Shown piece after piece: positions 43,289-52,026 of a stretch of 64,000 nucleotides of DNA. A program made the position numbers and the translations under genes. Origin of the DNA: Methylophaga sp. OBS3. GTDB taxonomy: Bacteria > Pseudomonadota > Gammaproteobacteria > Nitrosococcales > Methylophagaceae. How positions within the stretch are numbered: the first letter of the stretch is position 1; the number at the start of each line of letters is the position of its first letter. The stretch is taken from the NCBI RefSeq assembly GCF_026319325.1, contig NZ_JAPDMU010000001.1, positions 186,001-250,000 of the forward strand. The letters run 5' to 3'. The notes below the pieces were generated by a model. That model had not been told where the DNA came from. It saw nothing but the letters and a program-made list of their open reading frames with translations, and searched no databases.

Positions 43289-45031
43289 ATGAAATCAATT
43301 CGACTATTCGCAACATGTTTGGTTTTTCTTCCTTTATCGTTAATGGCTGCTGATATCGAATGGCCTATTTATGGTGGTAATGAATTTCATCATCGTCACA
43401 GTGAAGCAATGCAAATTGATACAAGTAATGTCAACGCACTAAAGCCTGCATGGACTTTTAAAACAGGAAAAGACGCCACTTTCCAGGTGACGCCAGTAGT
43501 GCAAGATGGCGTAATGTATGTTTCGCTGCCATTTAATGATGTTGTTGCATTAGACGCTGTTACCGGTAAACAAATATGGCGTTACCAACATGATTTGATT
43601 AAGGATTATCCAATTTGTTGTGGTCCTGCTAATCGTGGTGTTGCTGTCGGTCAGGGTAAAGTGTTTATGGGCACAATCGATGCTCGATTGTTGGCCTTAG
43701 ATGCAAAGACGGGAAAAAAACTCTGGGATCACAGTGTTGTTGGTAAAAACCGTGGTGTGCAGGAAGATGCATCTAGTATCTCTGAGGATTTTGGGGAAAC
43801 GTCGGGTGTGTCTAGTGCTGGTATCAATATGGCCCCTGTTGTTTATCAAGATAAAGTCATTGTGGGTATTACCGGTGTTGGCTATGGCTTACATTTGGAG
43901 TCACCGGATGCTGATGCACCGCTAGGCGCCGTTGTTGGTATAGCTGGTGATTATGGTCGTATGGGGTTTTTAGCGGCTTATGACATCAATACTGGTGAAC
44001 AGGTTTGGCAGTTTGACACTATTAAGCGTAATGGTTGGGAAGGTAAGTTTACGCAACAAACTGCTGATGGTGTGCTGTTACCGCGTGATATTGAAACTGA
44101 AAAAGCGACTTTAGACCAATATAAAGATGCGTGGCGTTATGGTGGTGGGTCAGCGTGGAGCACACCCGTCATTGATTTAAATACCGGCATTTTGCACTTT
44201 GGTACGGGGAATCCGTCTCCTCAAATGGAAGGTTCATCAAGGCCCGGTGATAACTTATATACCAGTTCTTTAGTTGCTGTTGATGCCGCAACAGGGGCTT
44301 ACCGTTGGCATTACCAGCAAGTACCTCATGATAGCTGGGGCTATGACGTGGCGAGTCCCCCAGTGTTATTTAATATCACATTGAATGGTGAACCCGTTCC
44401 AGTTATTGGTCAGGCTGGTAAAACAGGCTGGTTTTATGTACACGATCGCCGTAACGGCAAGTTTTTATATAAAAGTGAAGCTTTTGTGCCTCAAAACAAT
44501 ATGTTCACCTTGCCTACTGAAGAAGGTAATGTCATCTACCCGGGGGTTTTAGGTGGTGCGAACTGGTCACCGGTCGCTTTGGATGCAAAAAAACGCCAAG
44601 TTTATATCGCAGCATTACATTGGCCAGTGGAGTACAAGCTGCATGAGCTGGCTGGTGAAAATGGTAAGCCGGGACTTCGTTATTCCTCTATGGCACCACT
44701 CGATAAGTCGACGAGCTACGGTTTATTGACTGCTATAAATATTGATACGGGCAAAATTGTCTGGCAATACCAAAGCGATAATCCATTGATTGGTGGTGTA
44801 TTGAGCACAGCTGGCGGTTTGGTGTTTACAGGTGAGGGCAAAGGTGAGTTAATGGCTTTTGACGCCACGAGTGGTAAAAAGGTCTGGTCAGCTAACACTG
44901 ATGCGGGGGTAAACGCGCCACCCATTACTTACCAGATTGATGATAAACAATACATTGCTGTGGCAGCAGGTGGTAACAAGATGTTTGGTTTTCCAGCCGG
45001 TCAAAGTCTAAAAGTTTGGGCTTTACCATAA
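43289..45031 (+). CDS. Exported PQQ-dehydrogenase-like propeller protein with altered active site
   Basis: This 580-residue protein has a signal peptide (ATCLVFLPLSLMAAD) and the eight-bladed quinoprotein alcohol-dehydrogenase fold. It shows Trp-docking repeats such as 'VALDAVTGKQIWRYQ' and vicinal C110-C111 in 'PICCGPANRG', the disulfide ring near PQQ. The Asn metal ligand is kept in 'GTGNPSP' (N308). The usual catalytic Asp of 'PHDEWD' is Gly351 in 'PHDSWGYD', and the usual Glu ligand of 'SGAELG' seems to be Gly in 'TGVGYG'. No haem c motif is present. It could be a divergent dehydrogenase or a binding protein. It follows the hydrolase gene by 16 bp. Confidence 0.8.
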   Translation: MKSIRLFATCLVFLPLSLMAADIEWPIYGGNEFHHRHSEAMQIDTSNVNALKPAWTFKTGKDATFQVTPVVQDGVMYVSLPFNDVVALDAVTGKQIWRYQHDLIKDYPICCGPANRGVAVGQGKVFMGTIDARLLALDAKTGKKLWDHSVVGKNRGVQEDASSISEDFGETSGVSSAGINMAPVVYQDKVIVGITGVGYGLHLESPDADAPLGAVVGIAGDYGRMGFLAAYDINTGEQVWQFDTIKRNGWEGKFTQQTADGVLLPRDIETEKATLDQYKDAWRYGGGSAWSTPVIDLNTGILHFGTGNPSPQMEGSSRPGDNLYTSSLVAVDAATGAYRWHYQQVPHDSWGYDVASPPVLFNITLNGEPVPVIGQAGKTGWFYVHDRRNGKFLYKSEAFVPQNNMFTLPTEEGNVIYPGVLGGANWSPVALDAKKRQVYIAALHWPVEYKLHELAGENGKPGLRYSSMAPLDKSTSYGLLTAINIDTGKIVWQYQSDNPLIGGVLSTAGGLVFTGEGKGELMAFDATSGKKVWSANTDAGVNAPPITYQIDDKQYIAVAAGGNKMFGFPAGQSLKVWALP

Positions 45032-45129
45032 GCCGTTGTAGTGGTTTATTTAAACAATGAGACTTTGCTTATTGATATTCAAGGATGAGTAAAGATTGAT
45101 AATGGGCTTCATTCCAAAATGAGCACTTA

Positions 45130-46548
45130 ATGAATCGGATCAAAGCTCGCATAATGCTAATTTGTACCGTATTGGTACTCCTTACTGTTGTGGCATTACA
45201 AGTTAGCAATTGGTGGTTTATTCGTAACTACCATCAACAACAATTAGCGCCTCAAGTTGAGATTGCTGGTCACTTTCTCCAACAATACATAACCAGTCGT
45301 GAAACCAACTTATTACGTTCAGCAAGCGTTGTCACCCAGGACTTTGGTTTTCGTCAGGCACTTTCTTCTGCTGATTTACCCACCATTACAAGTATGTTGG
45401 ATAACCATAGCCAACGTTTATCGGTGGACTTATTTCTCATCACAAAGCCCAATGGTGAGTTTGTTGCTAGTAACCATGAGCTGGCCTACTCCGAACTCCT
45501 ACAGCATTGGTTTGAAAATGATGTCGTGGTGGGAGAAGGAAAGTTTGTTGTTATTGGTGGCAAATTATTTCGTTGCTTTATCCTGCCGGTCAATGCGCCT
45601 AGGTTGATTGCTTATGCAATGGTGGGCTACGAATTAAACACCGAGGTGTTACAACAATTACAAAATAAAACCGGCTTGGCGTTGCATTTTGTGACCCACA
45701 ATGGACAAAAAGTCTTTAGTTCAATGCCGGAAAAATGGCTTGATTTAGCCTCTCAGCCAAGACGAGAACATCATTTACAGAAGATGTTGTCAGACAATTC
45801 AATGATCGTATCAGAGGCACTGGCTGGGGTTGATGAGCATTTGCCGATAAAACTCTATCTACAGCCTGATATGCGTTATTTTGATGATCAGTTTCAGCAG
45901 CTGCATTATCGTTCATTATTAACGACGCTTATCATTTTGGTATTAGCTGTTTGGTTGAGTTCAATGCTAGCTAGACGACTAGGTGATCCGCTGTCGGTCA
46001 TGTATCAAGATTTGTTTTATCGTGCCAATTACGATCAATTGACAGGCATACTAAATCGCCCAGCGAGTTTACTCAAAATTCAAGAAGAATTAGGTCGGTT
46101 AAACCGAAGTAACTCATTGTATTGTATTGCTTTATTTGATGTAGACAAATTTAAGAGTATCAACGATAACTACGGTCATGCAGTCGGTGACGTCGTGTTG
46201 AAAAAGTTTGCTGATCGAATCAAACGTGCGATGCGTGAGTTTGATGTATTTGGTCGGTTCGGGGGCGAAGAATTTATTATTGGGATGGCTGTTTCACCTC
46301 TTGAGGCTAACATGGCATTTGAACGGCTTCGTCATATTATTGATGAAACACCAATAGATTGCCGTCAGCACAAAATAACCGTTACAACCAGTTGTGGTGT
46401 TTGTAGTTTCTCAGCCAATCAGCCACAACCAACTTTAGATCAAATCCTTGAAACAGCAGATAAAGCTTTATACCAAGCAAAATCAAATGGTCGAAACCAA
46501 GTCGTGTTTGCAGAACTCGCCCCAACTGTGGTTACTAACGATAAATAA
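45130..46548 (+). CDS. Membrane GGDEF diguanylate cyclase with periplasmic sensor
   Basis: This 472-residue protein has helices at about 7-30 and 260-280 around a periplasmic CACHE-like domain (about 35-255, 'DLFLITKPNGEFVASN'). The C-terminal GGDEF domain (about 295-460) has the active variant GGEEF ('GRFGGEEFIIGMA') with a REFD inhibitory site five residues before it. It should make cyclic-di-GMP. The periplasmic sensor is similar to that of the minus-strand GGDEF/EAL protein nearby (compare 'RETNLLRSASVVTQDFGFRQAL' with 'REELLNTAASVLTADFGFKSAV'). The two may answer the same signal. Its end overlaps the convergent haemoglobin gene by 14 bases. Confidence 0.88.
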   Translation: MNRIKARIMLICTVLVLLTVVALQVSNWWFIRNYHQQQLAPQVEIAGHFLQQYITSRETNLLRSASVVTQDFGFRQALSSADLPTITSMLDNHSQRLSVDLFLITKPNGEFVASNHELAYSELLQHWFENDVVVGEGKFVVIGGKLFRCFILPVNAPRLIAYAMVGYELNTEVLQQLQNKTGLALHFVTHNGQKVFSSMPEKWLDLASQPRREHHLQKMLSDNSMIVSEALAGVDEHLPIKLYLQPDMRYFDDQFQQLHYRSLLTTLIILVLAVWLSSMLARRLGDPLSVMYQDLFYRANYDQLTGILNRPASLLKIQEELGRLNRSNSLYCIALFDVDKFKSINDNYGHAVGDVVLKKFADRIKRAMREFDVFGRFGGEEFIIGMAVSPLEANMAFERLRHIIDETPIDCRQHKITVTTSCGVCSFSANQPQPTLDQILETADKALYQAKSNGRNQVVFAELAPTVVTNDK

Positions 46549-46948
46549 TGTCTTGTCGTAACGGTGCCAGTCTGGCAATCAAACGATTTTGTGTACGGTG
46601 CGGGAGCTGCTCTTTTTCCATTGCGTTGTACAAAATATCAACGACACGATTAAAGTGATTTTCAGTGATATCCATGCCGACGTGAATATCAACCATGTTA
46701 TCGCCAGTGTATTGGCAAGGGCCATCACTAATCGCGCATAGATGCTCAGTGATTTTTTCACGAAAACGGCTAACATGGCTGTCGGCAAAGTAGGGGAAGA
46801 TCACGGGATCAGCCGCGAGCCCATGAATAAAGTTGTCGACGATAGCATCGACGCCTGAAGCGCCCCCTAAATCGTCATACAAAGTGGTTTTAGGCTGACT
46901 TGCACATGCTGACAATAAGAAGATTGTGAATATCAAGAATTGCCGCAT
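46535..46948 (-). CDS. Truncated haemoglobin lipoprotein
   Basis: This 137-residue protein is a group I-like truncated globin preceded by a lipoprotein signal (FTIFLLSAC, lipid Cys15). 'TTLYDDLGGASGVDAIVDNFIHGLAADP' is the A-B helix region, and H89 in 'MVDIHVGMDITENHF' is the likely proximal haem ligand. The B10 Tyr of O2-stabilising truncated globins seems to be Ile41 (F-I instead of F-Y). Anchoring in the envelope is unusual for a globin and suggests periplasmic O2, NO or sulfide chemistry (inference). Its ATG overlaps the DUF3034 stop by one base. Confidence 0.85.
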   Translation of the reverse strand: MRQFLIFTIFLLSACASQPKTTLYDDLGGASGVDAIVDNFIHGLAADPVIFPYFADSHVSRFREKITEHLCAISDGPCQYTGDNMVDIHVGMDITENHFNRVVDILYNAMEKEQLPHRTQNRLIARLAPLRQDIIYR

Positions 46949-47781
46949 TAGAAGTATCCCGTGATCGAGAAGTAATTACCACGTTGTGATTTTGCGCCAG
47001 CAATATCACCCAAATCGAGATAAGCGGCGGTAAGGCTCAAGTATTTATTGGGAAACCAGGCAATAAAGACATTGTGCCAGTCGTCTTCTTTCAAACCAAG
47101 GTTGTCGGGTTTTTGTCGATATTCAACACCAATGGCAAGATGCCGACTCAATAAAATAGCAGTAGATGCTTCCAATACGGTTTCACGTTGACTACCACCA
47201 TCAATACTACCGAACCCCAATAAACCAGTTTGGTTGGCCTCTGTAGAGCGCGCTGCAATGTTCCAAAACCAGTTATATCCTGCGATTGCACCGAGATGTA
47301 ATTTGCTGGCGGCTAGGTAAACATCAGTACCGCTGTCTTGATCAGCCCCAAGTAAATTGGCGACCAATGGATCATCTAGCTTTTTGTATTGGATACCAAG
47401 ACTAATTTGTGGCCACCGGCTATAAACAATATCGCCATATAAACGTACTTTAGCGCCCAGCACTTTTTGTTCGATATTAAGATCAAGTGCATCAACATGA
47501 AATTGTTGCTTGGCGATTGATAACTCAAGGCGGTCATAGAGACCGAGCTGGGCGCCACAAACATTGAGATGGTAGTTGTCGGTATTGCCGCGACTACAAA
47601 ATACATTGGCGGCAATTTCATCGCGACTACCGTAACCAGCCAACTGCGCCCAAGGCACAAAGCCACCACCTGCAGCACCCTCAATCTGTGAAACACCCGG
47701 AGTGGCAAGTAACTTGCCATCTGCAGCCCAAAGGTGACTACTAAGTAGCAGCGAGAAAAGGCATATGAAAAGCCGCATCAT
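46948..47781 (-). CDS. DUF3034-family outer-membrane-like protein
   Basis: This 277-residue protein has a signal peptide (LFICLFSLLLSSHLWA). Its many amphipathic beta strands ('LELSIAKQQFHVDALDLNIEQKVLGAKVRLYGDI') end in an aromatic residue (SITGYF), as in small outer-membrane barrels. The start 'GKLLATPGVSQIEGAAGGGFVPWAQLAGYG' is typical of DUF3034. The function of the family is unknown. It overlaps the upstream GGDEF/EAL gene by 41 bases and touches the globin gene, so it belongs to the cupredoxin operon. Confidence 0.85.
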   Translation of the reverse strand: MMRLFICLFSLLLSSHLWAADGKLLATPGVSQIEGAAGGGFVPWAQLAGYGSRDEIAANVFCSRGNTDNYHLNVCGAQLGLYDRLELSIAKQQFHVDALDLNIEQKVLGAKVRLYGDIVYSRWPQISLGIQYKKLDDPLVANLLGADQDSGTDVYLAASKLHLGAIAGYNWFWNIAARSTEANQTGLLGFGSIDGGSQRETVLEASTAILLSRHLAIGVEYRQKPDNLGLKEDDWHNVFIAWFPNKYLSLTAAYLDLGDIAGAKSQRGNYFSITGYF

Positions 47782-50134
47782 TATCCTCTAACCAAGTTTG
47801 AAGTTGAGCCGAGGCCATCGGCTTAGCAATATAATATCCTTGTACGAAATCACATTGCATTTCTATAAGTATTCTCATGCTTTCTGCGTTTTCCAAGCCC
47901 TCGGCGACGACTTTTAGCCCAAGACTGTGGGCCATTCCGATCGTGGCTTGAACAATTTTTTGATTTTTATCTGACTTATCCAATGTCATGATAAATTCTT
48001 TATCAAGTTTTAATTCATCTATTGGAAAGTCTTTTAGTTTGGCGAGCGTAGATTGCCCTACGCCATAGTCATCGAGTGCGATTTTGAAGCCTATTTTTTT
48101 TAGTGTTTTAAGCGTCATTAAGCCAACGGCTTCATCGTACATAATGTCCCGTTCGGTGATTTCAATCGTGCAGTATTTAGGCGCTATACCGGCATGAATA
48201 ATGGACTGTTCCATCATTTGGCAAAACATTGGATGACAGATATCTTCAGCGGAAACATTTATTGCTGCTTCAAGGTGGATACCTTTGTTATGCCATTCCC
48301 TTAATTGCCGTAATGTTTTTTGAATAACCCAGCGTGTTAACGGCACAATCAAACCAGCTTGTTCAGCGAGATTGATGAAAATATCTGGTCTCACATTTCC
48401 GGTGCCGGGACGATGCCAACGAATTAATGTCTCAACTGCCGTGACCGAATTATTAATCAAATTTACTTTAGGCTGAAAATGTAGGTAAAGCTCATTGGAA
48501 TTGGCTTTGAGTGCGGTATTCAGCGCTTCAACCATAGCCAATTGTTCTAAACGTGCCTCATCCTGTCCTGGTTCGTAGCAATGCAGACGTTTGTGTTGGC
48601 TACGGGCAAAATCTGCAGCAATATGGGTGCGTCTTAAAATTGTCCGTTGAACGGTGCCATGATCTGGGTAGAGGGTGATACCACAATAAAAACGGAGTTG
48701 AATTTCAATCTCTTTGATCATAAGCGGTTGTTCAAGATGATTGAGAATCGTCTCGCAAAGTTGGTTTGGTATCTGACTGCCATCCAGTTCAAAAACCGAA
48801 ATAAATTCAATACCACCCATACGCGCATGAAATTGTCGAAGCGGATATTGAGGCTGTTGTAAGCGAGCGGCAACTACTTCAAGGCAGGCATTGGCAAAGT
48901 CGGGGCCCAGCTGATCATTAATTTGGCGAAAGTTGTCGATATAAAAGGCGATTTGCATCGACTGATGCATGGTTGGCAGTTCTTTATCCAATAAATCGCG
49001 AAGCTTTTGATCGTTAAGTAGTCCTGTTAAACGATCATGCTCCGCCTGATAAAGAATTTGTGTTTCCCTGGCCTGAATGTTTTGCCCCATAAACATTAGG
49101 GCATCTGACAGTGCGGCTATTTCAATGCTGCTGTTATCAACCTCAACAGTCTGTTGATAATCACCCCGAGAATATTTGTCTGCGACTTTTACCAAGTCTC
49201 TGATTGGATTTGAAATACGTTTAGCGAAAAACAAGCCGAAGATAATGGTGCCAATCATAATCGCAAAGGTGACAGCGATGATTTTTAGCGCCAGTGCATC
49301 ATACTCTTTGTAAATGGGGCGTAAATCGGCGGTTAAAATCAGTCTAACCGGATTACTTTCGGGGGTGAGTGTTATTACCTCAGTGTTGATAAAAGCAGGG
49401 CGAGACCAGAAAAATTTCCGATACCTTTTTTCATTTAACGCTGTTAAAAAATCAGTGCTTGTCTCTGTCATCTGAACACTGGTTAATAACAGCTTATCGT
49501 TGGTTAAAAAGCTTAACTCCATTGTGGTGAGATGAGTGAGCTTATCTAAGATCTGCTGGTTAATTTCAAAGCCAATCATCGTATAAGCAACCAGTCTGGG
49601 TGCCATTACGGGTTGAATTATTAATTGATACAAACGATTGTCGATACTGACTAATTGAGCACGGTTAGGTGTTATCTGCAGTGAGTTGGTGAGTTTACCG
49701 AGACTAACTTGATCCGTTTGGATCAAGCCGGAATTTGCAATTAAATTACCGTTAGGCTCGGTCAGGATCATGACATCAGCCTTAATTCGCGTGGCATGAT
49801 TATCGAGCATGCTAATCAAGGTGGATTTGTCTGCGGTGGCTACCGCACTTTTAAAGCCGAAGTCAGCTGTTAAAACACTTGCAGCAGTATTAAGTAATTC
49901 TTCACGTGTGATGATGTATTCATTGAGAATATCTTCCGCGTTGTTTGTTCTTTCTATAATTTGTGCATTATTGAAGCTATTTGCGGACCACCATGAAGTC
50001 AGCTGGATGCCGAGTACGGTAACTAGGACAAGTACAACAAAAAGTAAGATTATTTGTTGTCTGATGCTATTAATCGAAAGTCGCACGGAAAGTGTCTTCA
50101 AAAGTATCACGTGGTGCTGGTGGGCTAGTTTCAA
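47741..50134 (-). CDS. Membrane sensor with degenerate GGDEF and intact EAL domain
   Basis: This protein of about 797 residues has helices near 30-50 and 285-305 enclosing a periplasmic CACHE-like sensor. A HAMP linker (about 305-355), a GGDEF domain with degenerate GGIEF ('ARMGGIEFISV') and an EAL domain (about 540-785) follow. EAL residues are present: E of VETLIRW, N of INVSAED, E of IEITER, DD of LDDYG, K of LKLDKE, E of AEGLE, Q of VQGYYI. It is therefore probably a cyclic-di-GMP phosphodiesterase. The start is uncertain: a GTG at 50086 would shorten the overlap with the cupredoxin gene from 65 to 17 bases. Confidence 0.86.
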   Translation of the reverse strand: MKLAHQHHVILLKTLSVRLSINSIRQQIILLFVVLVLVTVLGIQLTSWWSANSFNNAQIIERTNNAEDILNEYIITREELLNTAASVLTADFGFKSAVATADKSTLISMLDNHATRIKADVMILTEPNGNLIANSGLIQTDQVSLGKLTNSLQITPNRAQLVSIDNRLYQLIIQPVMAPRLVAYTMIGFEINQQILDKLTHLTTMELSFLTNDKLLLTSVQMTETSTDFLTALNEKRYRKFFWSRPAFINTEVITLTPESNPVRLILTADLRPIYKEYDALALKIIAVTFAIMIGTIIFGLFFAKRISNPIRDLVKVADKYSRGDYQQTVEVDNSSIEIAALSDALMFMGQNIQARETQILYQAEHDRLTGLLNDQKLRDLLDKELPTMHQSMQIAFYIDNFRQINDQLGPDFANACLEVVAARLQQPQYPLRQFHARMGGIEFISVFELDGSQIPNQLCETILNHLEQPLMIKEIEIQLRFYCGITLYPDHGTVQRTILRRTHIAADFARSQHKRLHCYEPGQDEARLEQLAMVEALNTALKANSNELYLHFQPKVNLINNSVTAVETLIRWHRPGTGNVRPDIFINLAEQAGLIVPLTRWVIQKTLRQLREWHNKGIHLEAAINVSAEDICHPMFCQMMEQSIIHAGIAPKYCTIEITERDIMYDEAVGLMTLKTLKKIGFKIALDDYGVGQSTLAKLKDFPIDELKLDKEFIMTLDKSDKNQKIVQATIGMAHSLGLKVVAEGLENAESMRILIEMQCDFVQGYYIAKPMASAQLQTWLEDNDAAFHMPFLAAT

Positions 50135-50723
50135 TAGTCACTAAATAATGGTCTGTCCCCGGCAGTGTTGTCAGCGTATTGGTTGAGAAAGTGGCTCTTT
50201 TTTCTAGTGTTAAGCTCTGGTCGGCATGCCAAACAGTAAATTGCGTATCCTCTGAGATAACTGGTAATGAGGCTATACCTGTCTCATTAGTTTTCACGAT
50301 ACGCCTATCTTTAGCAACATAAATATAACCGACCATCGAGTCGTGAATATTGCAGCCAAGAACCACCACCCCAGCCTGTTCGAAAGCCACAGGGTTTTCA
50401 GGTCGGTCAGCGTAGAGTTTTAGTTCAAATTGTTTGGCAGAGGAAAAAGAGTAAACGTGATGACGGATATTATCGCTATTGGGAAAATCGACTAACTGGC
50501 CTTGATTAACGATCAGTAACTCTGGCACAAAAGTTTTATCAATTTGATCCATTATGGCGATGCTTTTATTACTGCCAACTTGAGGTGTATCACTTATCAC
50601 TTCTATGACCGCATCAGAGAGGGGATTGCCTTGCTGATCTTGAACCATAATTGTCACGTCAGCAAATGCGTAAGCATGGCTTAAGGCCAACACTAAACTA
50701 ACAAAGTAGTGAGAGATACGCAT
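50070..50723 (-). CDS. Exported cupredoxin ('methylamine utilization'-type)
   Basis: This 217-residue protein has a signal peptide (FVSLVLALSHAYAFA), a short beta domain ('VTIMVQDQQGNPLSDAVIEV') and a cupredoxin-like part. Candidate type 1 copper ligands are His in 'NIRHHVYSF' and Cys, His and Met in 'LGCNIHDSMVGYI'. Homologues are annotated as methylamine utilization protein, though a role in methylamine oxidation is unproven. It is the first gene of the operon with GGDEF/EAL, DUF3034 and the globin lipoprotein. It is likely to carry electrons or sense copper in the periplasm. Confidence 0.83.
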   Translation of the reverse strand: MRISHYFVSLVLALSHAYAFADVTIMVQDQQGNPLSDAVIEVISDTPQVGSNKSIAIMDQIDKTFVPELLIVNQGQLVDFPNSDNIRHHVYSFSSAKQFELKLYADRPENPVAFEQAGVVVLGCNIHDSMVGYIYVAKDRRIVKTNETGIASLPVISEDTQFTVWHADQSLTLEKRATFSTNTLTTLPGTDHYLVTIETSPPAPRDTFEDTFRATFD

Positions 50724-50856
50724 TGAGCACCCTGTAATATTTTGGTTAACATAACTAAATCTTATAGAACTCTATCACGACCTAGCGATGTTTAAGAATA
50801 TTTAGTCAGCAATTTGCCTGCTTTTGATCTGAAGTCGCTATCCCAGATGCTTGCCT

Positions 50857-51546
50857 TTAACTGGCATTTTTATATCGCTGGTGCAAAATGCCAACACGTT
50901 CCACATAAACTTCAGTTTCGGCGTAAGGCGGAATACCATTAAAACGTTTAACCGCCCCAGGCCCAGCATTGTAGGCAGCTGTAGCCAGTTTGATGTCGTT
51001 GTTAAAGGTTTCTAACAACCATGCAAGATATTTCACGCCACCTTCGATATTTTGTCTTGCATCAAAAGCATTGATGACGCCCATATCTTTTGCTGTGCCG
51101 GGCATTAATTGCATTAGACCTTGCGCACCTTTATTAGATAAAGCATTCACTTTAAATGCAGATTCAGCATGGATCACGGCACGAACTAATGCTGGGTCAA
51201 CACGATATTTGATGGCTAACTGTTGAACATCATCTTTGTAGGCATGCGTGTTAAGTGCAATCGCATACCAGTCAATGGATGAGCCCGGGTTACAGGCATA
51301 ACAGTCGTAGCGCAGTACTTCGAAATCACCGGCCAGCGGTTTCTGATCTGAAAAGACAATCCCATCTCCAGCATTATTGATGGATTTGTAGATGATGGTT
51401 TGACGGCTAGTATTAACCGGCGTGTTTGATGGGCTACCCGTATTGGTAAATTCAATAGAACCATCAGCGTTGGTCACTTGGCGAATTTGGTTGGCCGCCA
51501 GATTAGCGCTGAATACAGCAGAAATTAGCAGGAGCAACCAGCGCAT
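50857..51546 (-). CDS. Lytic transglycosylase (SLT domain)
   Basis: This exported protein of about 229 residues has a signal (WLLLLISAVFSANLAA) and a short DUF4124-like strand region ('QIRQVTNADGSIEFTNTG'). The SLT domain (about 105-225) has catalytic Glu in 'AVIHAESAFKVNALSNKGAQGLMQLMPGTAKDMG'-type sequence and 'AAYNAGPGAV'. It cleaves peptidoglycan to 1,6-anhydro products. The ATG at 51546 is chosen because it begins the signal peptide and lies just after the CopD-like stop. A start at 51579 would overlap that gene. Confidence 0.85.
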   Translation of the reverse strand: MRWLLLLISAVFSANLAANQIRQVTNADGSIEFTNTGSPSNTPVNTSRQTIIYKSINNAGDGIVFSDQKPLAGDFEVLRYDCYACNPGSSIDWYAIALNTHAYKDDVQQLAIKYRVDPALVRAVIHAESAFKVNALSNKGAQGLMQLMPGTAKDMGVINAFDARQNIEGGVKYLAWLLETFNNDIKLATAAYNAGPGAVKRFNGIPPYAETEVYVERVGILHQRYKNAS

Positions 51547-51553
51547 TGAATGA

Positions 51554-52015
51554 CTACCAATACCGGCCACTGCTGCCAATGACTATGACGATAAGGCCAA
51601 GGATCAAATTGGCACGAACGAATTTACGGATTTTGTCTAAGGCATCAGCACCCGTAATCCAATCATGTTCAGCGACTGCCCATTTCAATTTACGGTAAGG
51701 ATTAAAAAAGACATGCATAAACAGCAGCATCATCAAAATGCCTAACAGCAGCATGATGTGCACATGCATGCCGACACCATCCACACCACCAAAGCCGCCG
51801 AGTCGGATAATCATATAGCCGCCAGTCACGATGATAGTGATAATGCTGGCCCACACCCATGGAAAGAACCGAGAAAAAATATTTGCCCAAAGTGGTAAGC
51901 GATGCTCAGGTGCCAACAATATGGCGGCAGCTGGTCTGAGATGCATAAAGGCAAACCAAAGACCACCAACCCAGATAACACTCGCTAATATATGCAAACT
52001 AATGGCAATACCCAT
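51554..52015 (-). CDS. CopD-domain membrane protein
   Basis: This 153-residue protein has four transmembrane helices (about 3-22, 45-67, 80-102, 130-150). The His residues at the first helix ('ISLHILASVIWVGGLWFAFMHLRP') and in 'DGVGMHVHIMLLLGILMMLL' are typical of CopD-domain proteins, which may bind haem or copper. It sits between the fumarase and lytic transglycosylase genes on one strand, and the role in copper resistance is not tested by context. Confidence 0.8.
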   Translation of the reverse strand: MGIAISLHILASVIWVGGLWFAFMHLRPAAAILLAPEHRLPLWANIFSRFFPWVWASIITIIVTGGYMIIRLGGFGGVDGVGMHVHIMLLLGILMMLLFMHVFFNPYRKLKWAVAEHDWITGADALDKIRKFVRANLILGLIVIVIGSSGRYW

Positions 52016-52026
52016 GGCTGTTCCTT

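Noticed and set aside
43289..45031. Assignment as XoxF or MxaF methanol dehydrogenase
   Set aside because: Length and blades are similar, but the catalytic Asp motif differs and no cytochrome c or accessory xox/mxa genes are adjacent.
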